Assembly: GCF_008123515.1 (NCBI RefSeq)
Contig: NZ_VSSR01000027.1
Coordinates: forward strand, 1-64,000
Direction of reading: 5' to 3'
DNA from: Bradyrhizobium cytisi
Lineage (GTDB): Bacteria > Pseudomonadota > Alphaproteobacteria > Rhizobiales > Xanthobacteraceae
Length of the DNA stretch: 64,000 nucleotides
In this document: positions 60,255 through 64,000 of the stretch, piece after piece
Numbering within the stretch: position 1 is the stretch's first letter
How the letters are laid out: each line of letters opens with the position of its first letter
Program-made: the position numbers and the translations under genes
Notes under the pieces: generated by a model
The model's input: the letters and a program-made list of their open reading frames with translations, nothing else
Told to the model about the DNA's origin: nothing
Databases searched by the model: none

Positions 60255-61625
60255 TCAGCCGACGCCCAGCGCCTTCAACTTCCGATGCAGCGCCGAACGT
60301 TCCATGCCAACAAACTCGGCCGTGCGAGAAATATTTCCTGAAAAACGGCTGATCTGAGCAATCAAATAGTCGCGCTCGAACACTTCGCGAGCCTCGCGCA
60401 GCGGTAGGCCCATGATGTGCTCGCCATTGTTGCTGGTCGGCATCGCCGGCACCATCGAGCCGACATCCTGCGGCAGCATATCGGCGGTGATAATCACCTC
60501 CGGTCCGCCCGCGGCCAGAATCATGACTCTCTCAACGTTGTTGCGGAGCTGGCGCACATTGCCCGGCCAGACATGCGATTGCAGCACCGCCATCGCGTCC
60601 TGCCCGATCTGCCGCTTGGGCAGGCCGCTGCCGGCCGAGATCTGCTCCATGAAATAGTCGATCAGCTCCGGAATGTCCTCGCGCCGCTCCGAGAGCGCGG
60701 GCACGCGGATCGGCACCACCGAAAGCCGATGATAGAGATCCTCGCGGAAACGGCCGACCGCGATCTCCTCCTCGAGGTTGCGCGCGGTCGAGGAGATGAT
60801 TCGGACGTCGACCTGAACCTTGCCGGTGCCGCCGACGCGCTGGAACGACTGCTCGACCAGCACGCGCAGGATCTTGTTCTGGGTCTCGCGCGGCATGTCC
60901 GCAATCTCGTCGATGAACAGCGTGCCGCCATGGGCTTCCTCGAGTGCACCCGCCTTGCGCGGCTGCTCGCCGTTGGACTGCTCGACGCCGAACAGCTCGT
61001 GCTCCATCCGCTCCGGCGTGATCGCGGCGGCATTGATGACGACGAAGGGGCCGTCGGCGCGGCCCGAGGCCGTGTGCAGCGTACGGGCGGCCAATTCCTT
61101 GCCCGCGCCGGCGGGGCCGACGATCAGGATGCGGCTGTTGGCCTTGGCCGCGCGCTCGATGGTCTGGCGCAGCTGGTTCACGCTCGGGGAACGGCCGACG
61201 AGCTGGCTGGCGCTCGGCGCGAGCTGCTTCAGCTCCTTGACCTCGCGCTTGAGCCGCGAGTTTTCCAGCGCGCGGGTGGCGACCAGGATCAGCCGGTCCG
61301 CCTTGAACGGCTTCTCGATGAAGTCATAGGCTCCGCGCTTGATCGCGGCGACCGCGGTCTCGATGTTGCCGTGGCCGGAGATCATCACGACAGGCAGATC
61401 GGCATTGTCCTTCTTGACCTGCTCGAGCAGCTGCAAGCCGTCGAGCTTGGAGCCCTGCAGCCAGATGTCGAGGAACACCAGATGCGGCCGGCGATTGGCG
61501 ATTTCGGCCAAGGCCGAGTCGCTGTCGCGTGCGGTTCGGGTGACGAAACCCTCGTCCTCGAGGATGCCCGCAACGAGATCCCGAATATCGGCCTCATCAT
61601 CGACAATCAGAATTTCACTTGCCAT
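60255..61625 (-). CDS. ntrX: Sigma-54-type response regulator NtrX
   Basis: 456 residues. The receiver (1-120) has phosphoryl Asp in 'HLVFLDIWLQGSKLDG'. The AAA+ domain (about 145-380) has Walker A 'IVGPAGAGKELAARTLH' and 'GGTLFIDEIADMPRETQNK'. The Fis-type HTH ends the protein ('MERSALHRKLKALGVG'). The GAFTGA loop that contacts sigma-54 is replaced by 'FGVEQSNGEQPRKAGALEEA', so it probably does not drive sigma-54 promoters. Partner of NtrY (18-bp gap) in control of nitrogen and redox responses. Confidence 0.95.
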   Translation of the reverse strand: MASEILIVDDEADIRDLVAGILEDEGFVTRTARDSDSALAEIANRRPHLVFLDIWLQGSKLDGLQLLEQVKKDNADLPVVMISGHGNIETAVAAIKRGAYDFIEKPFKADRLILVATRALENSRLKREVKELKQLAPSASQLVGRSPSVNQLRQTIERAAKANSRILIVGPAGAGKELAARTLHTASGRADGPFVVINAAAITPERMEHELFGVEQSNGEQPRKAGALEEAHGGTLFIDEIADMPRETQNKILRVLVEQSFQRVGGTGKVQVDVRIISSTARNLEEEIAVGRFREDLYHRLSVVPIRVPALSERREDIPELIDYFMEQISAGSGLPKRQIGQDAMAVLQSHVWPGNVRQLRNNVERVMILAAGGPEVIITADMLPQDVGSMVPAMPTSNNGEHIMGLPLREAREVFERDYLIAQISRFSGNISRTAEFVGMERSALHRKLKALGVG

Positions 61626-61643
61626 GGGGTCGCGCCTATCTTG

Positions 61644-63977
61644 TCAGATGCCTGATGAGGCTTCGATTTTCGTTGAATCATTGGTCTTTTCAGCGGGCTC
61701 TTTGGTTTCGCCCGCCGGCTCTTTTGTTTCCTGCGCCTGCTCGGCTCCCTCGGCCTTCTTGGCCTCGCCGGAGATCGCAAAGCGCATCCGCATCCAGGCG
61801 CCGCGCTGGCCTTCGCGGAAGTCGGAGGCGTCCTTCAGCTCGATGCGGCCGCCATGGTCTTCCAGCACGCGGCCGACGATGGCGAGGCCAAGGCCGGTGC
61901 CCTTGGCGCGCGTCGTCACATAGGGCTCGAGCAGCCGCGAACGCGCGACCTTGGGCAGGCCGATGCCGTTGTCGACGACGTCGATCAGCACGTCCTCGTC
62001 CTCGCGCGACACCACGACGTCGATACGGCCTTTGCCGAGCTCCTCCGCCGGGACCTGCTCGATCGCCTCGGTGGCGTTCTTGATGATGTTGGTGACCGCC
62101 TGCGAGATCAGCCGCCGGTCGAACTGGGCGCGCAGCGGATCGTCCCTGAACTCGGCCTCAATCTCGATCTCGGGATGGGCAACCTTCATCAGGAACACCG
62201 CCTGCCGCACGGTGTCGGCGACGTCCTCGCCTTCCATCACGGACTTCGGCATCCGCGCAAAGCGCGAGAACTCGTCGACCATGCGCCTGATATCGTCGAC
62301 CTGGCGCACGATGGTGTCGGTGCACTGCTCGAAGATCTGCTTGTCCTTGGCCTCGGTAATGTCCTTGCCGAATTTGCGGCGGATGCGCTCGGCGGAGAGC
62401 TGGATCGGCGTCAGCGGGTTCTTGATCTCGTGGGCGATGCGGCGCGCGACATCGCCCCAGGCCGAGGTGCGCTGCGCCGACACCAGCTCGGTGATGTCGT
62501 CGAGCGTGATGATGTAGCTGTCGTGCGGCTGGTTCTTCTCGGCGCTGACGCGCACTGAAAGATTTCGCTCGGTGCCGTCGCGCGTGATCGTGATCTGGCC
62601 CTGCACCAGGCGCTGGGTCCCTTCCCGCGACGTCTTCATCATCTCGTCGAGCTCGGGCAGCACGTCGGAGAGCGGATGACCGAGCGTCTCGGCCTCGGAA
62701 TGCCCGATCAGCTTCTCGGCGGAGCGGTTGAGGATGCCGACGCTGCCCGAGGTGTCGACGCCGATGATGCCGGCGCTTGCAGAGGACAGCACCGCCTCGA
62801 TGAAGCGGCGGCGGCTGTCGATGAGGTCGCTGGCGTTGACGAGCTCGTCGCGCTGGCTGCGCAATTCCTGCGTCATCTTGTTGAAGGTCTCGCCGAGCTG
62901 GGCGAGATCGCCTTCCGATTGATGCACGGGCACCTTCACATGGAGGTCGCCGGTCGAGACGGTGTGGGCCGCGTTCATCAGCCGCCGGATCGGCGCCACC
63001 AACGAGTTGGCGAAGTTCAGGCCGATCAGCACAGAGGCCATCAGGATGGTCAGCGCGATCACCGCAAACATCAGCGCAAACGCCACCTGAATGCCGAGCC
63101 GGCGCGACTCGATCTGGGCGTATTCGGCGACGCTGATCTCGGTCTGCTTGAGCTGACTGACGACCTTCGGATCGAGTGGCCGTGCCACGTACAGGAAGGT
63201 GTCGCTGAAGGCGCGCAGGCGGATCACTGCCGCGACGTAGCTCGCATCTGGCAACACCGCGATCTCGGGCTCGGATTCGTTGACGTTGCTGAGGAAGTCC
63301 GGCGCCGGGGGCGAATAGGCCAGTCGCATGCCGGTGTCAGCGGACTCCAGGATATTGGTGTTCTTGTCGATGATCATCGCGCCCGGCAGGTTGCGGGAGC
63401 CGGCGCTGGCGGTCAGCAGCTCGCGGAACGACCGGCGATCCTGGTCGTAGAGTGGCCTTGCATGGGCGATGTCATTGGCCATGCCGATGATGTCGCCGCG
63501 GATCAATTGCGCATGGTCCTGCATGTAGGCCCGTGCGATATCCAGCGAGTTCTGGATGACTTCCTTGGTCGGCCCCGAGAACAGCCGGTCGAGACCGCGT
63601 TCGAGCGTGACGTTGGCGACGACGGAAACAAGCACCGCCGGCAGCACCGCGACGATCGAGAACAGGCTGACGATCTGGACATGCAGGCGCGCCGCCGCCC
63701 TGCCCCGCCGCCGCGCCAGGATCAGCTGCCAGAGCTCGCGCACGATGATGCCGACCAGCAGCAGGATCGTGCCCGCATTGATCAGGTAGAACGAGCGGAC
63801 CACCTCCGGCGTCGGATCGATCCTGGTGAGGCCGGTGAGGACCAGGAAGGTCAGGAGGCCCGACAACAGCGCCAGCGCCACCGCAAACGGCACCAGCCAG
63901 CGCCGCACCGACCAACGCCGGGGCTCTTCCGCTGGGGCCGTGTCAAAGGATGCGGCCGAGGTGTCTGCGCTGGTCAT
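61644..63977 (-). CDS. ntrY: Membrane sensor histidine kinase NtrY
   Basis: 777 residues. Several N-terminal membrane helices ('LVPFAVALALLSGLLTFLVL' and 'AGTILLLVGIIVRELWQLIL'), a periplasmic region, another helix near 310, HAMP (about 325-375, 'APIRRLMNAAHTVSTGDLHV'), PAS (about 390-500), HisKA 'VARRIAHEIKNPLTPIQLSA' and an ATPase domain with 'DNGIGLP' and 'GTGLGLAIVGRV'. It phosphorylates NtrX. The start is near the right edge; ntrBC would lie beyond. The alternating Glu/Thr/Lys tail is typical of NtrY. Confidence 0.95.
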   Translation of the reverse strand: MTSADTSAASFDTAPAEEPRRWSVRRWLVPFAVALALLSGLLTFLVLTGLTRIDPTPEVVRSFYLINAGTILLLVGIIVRELWQLILARRRGRAAARLHVQIVSLFSIVAVLPAVLVSVVANVTLERGLDRLFSGPTKEVIQNSLDIARAYMQDHAQLIRGDIIGMANDIAHARPLYDQDRRSFRELLTASAGSRNLPGAMIIDKNTNILESADTGMRLAYSPPAPDFLSNVNESEPEIAVLPDASYVAAVIRLRAFSDTFLYVARPLDPKVVSQLKQTEISVAEYAQIESRRLGIQVAFALMFAVIALTILMASVLIGLNFANSLVAPIRRLMNAAHTVSTGDLHVKVPVHQSEGDLAQLGETFNKMTQELRSQRDELVNASDLIDSRRRFIEAVLSSASAGIIGVDTSGSVGILNRSAEKLIGHSEAETLGHPLSDVLPELDEMMKTSREGTQRLVQGQITITRDGTERNLSVRVSAEKNQPHDSYIITLDDITELVSAQRTSAWGDVARRIAHEIKNPLTPIQLSAERIRRKFGKDITEAKDKQIFEQCTDTIVRQVDDIRRMVDEFSRFARMPKSVMEGEDVADTVRQAVFLMKVAHPEIEIEAEFRDDPLRAQFDRRLISQAVTNIIKNATEAIEQVPAEELGKGRIDVVVSREDEDVLIDVVDNGIGLPKVARSRLLEPYVTTRAKGTGLGLAIVGRVLEDHGGRIELKDASDFREGQRGAWMRMRFAISGEAKKAEGAEQAQETKEPAGETKEPAEKTNDSTKIEASSGI

Positions 63978-64000
63978 TCCGGCAATGGGGTGCTGAAAAC

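Noticed and set aside
1..64000. tRNA genes, rRNA genes and CRISPR arrays
   Set aside because: No cloverleaf-like, ribosomal or regularly spaced direct-repeat sequence was recognised on either strand; a dedicated scan would be needed to exclude a divergent tRNA.

Overview
The window reads as a chromosomal segment of a Bradyrhizobium-type alphaproteobacterium. It has high GC and dense genes. It carries a complete microaerobic fixLJ-fixK2 / fixNOQP / fixGHIS block whose FixL keeps the haem-ligand position (His200) and whose FixK2 keeps the redox cysteine (Cys183) numbering known from B. diazoefficiens. The ntrYX-hfq-hflX-mazG order typical of Rhizobiales sits at the right end, and three dispersed palindromic repeat types of the kind common in Bradyrhizobium genomes are present. 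No tRNA, rRNA or CRISPR array was seen.

Layout. 1-1.8 kb is a mobile-element graveyard: a frameshifted serine recombinase, an ISL3-type transposase fragment joined to a tyrosine-integrase fragment, and one small ORF. 1.8-23.5 kb is the low-oxygen region. It holds a CBS-BON protein, a tandem universal stress protein with an acyl-CoA-synthetase/GNAT protein, the ccoGHIS (fixGHIS) operon ending in a cyclic-nucleotide-type potassium channel, the ccoNOQP (fixNOQP) operon, a second USP with a CBS protein, then fixL, fixJ, a lone receiver protein, fixK2 and a hemN broken by one extra T. FixK-type boxes lie about 55-70 bp upstream of most of these transcription units (three or four perfect, two or three with one mismatch), and a perfect FixJ-like palindrome precedes fixK2. 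This gives a readable circuit: FixL (O2) to FixJ to FixK2 to the cbb3 oxidase, its assembly genes and the stress proteins.

23.5-27.9 kb is a second decayed zone: an IS110 fragment, a PilZ protein, a dispersed repeat, a secreted beta-propeller gene with an internal amber codon whose 3' end is fused to a foreign tail, an orphan TniQ gene and another broken hypothetical gene.

27.9-43.1 kb is metabolic. It has opgGH for periplasmic glucans, an M24 peptidase, and a catabolic island made of an FAD dehydrogenase, a TIM-barrel isomerase, a small unknown protein, type II dehydroquinase (aroQ) and a dctMQP TRAP transporter. A GntR regulator and an SMP-30 lactonase are divergent from it. An unknown secreted protein and a PilZ-XRE fusion protein follow.

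43.1-58.2 kb holds a copper amine oxidase with a NylB-like serine hydrolase and a divergent AraC regulator, metNI without metQ, a DASS carboxylate transporter, a CHASE-PAS-GAF-GGDEF diguanylate cyclase, an enoyl-CoA hydratase, a cobalt-type nitrile hydratase operon with its accessory gene, queC and mazG. 58.2-64 kb is hflX, hfq, ntrX and ntrY.

All functional calls come from reading motifs and family resemblance by eye; no database search was run.
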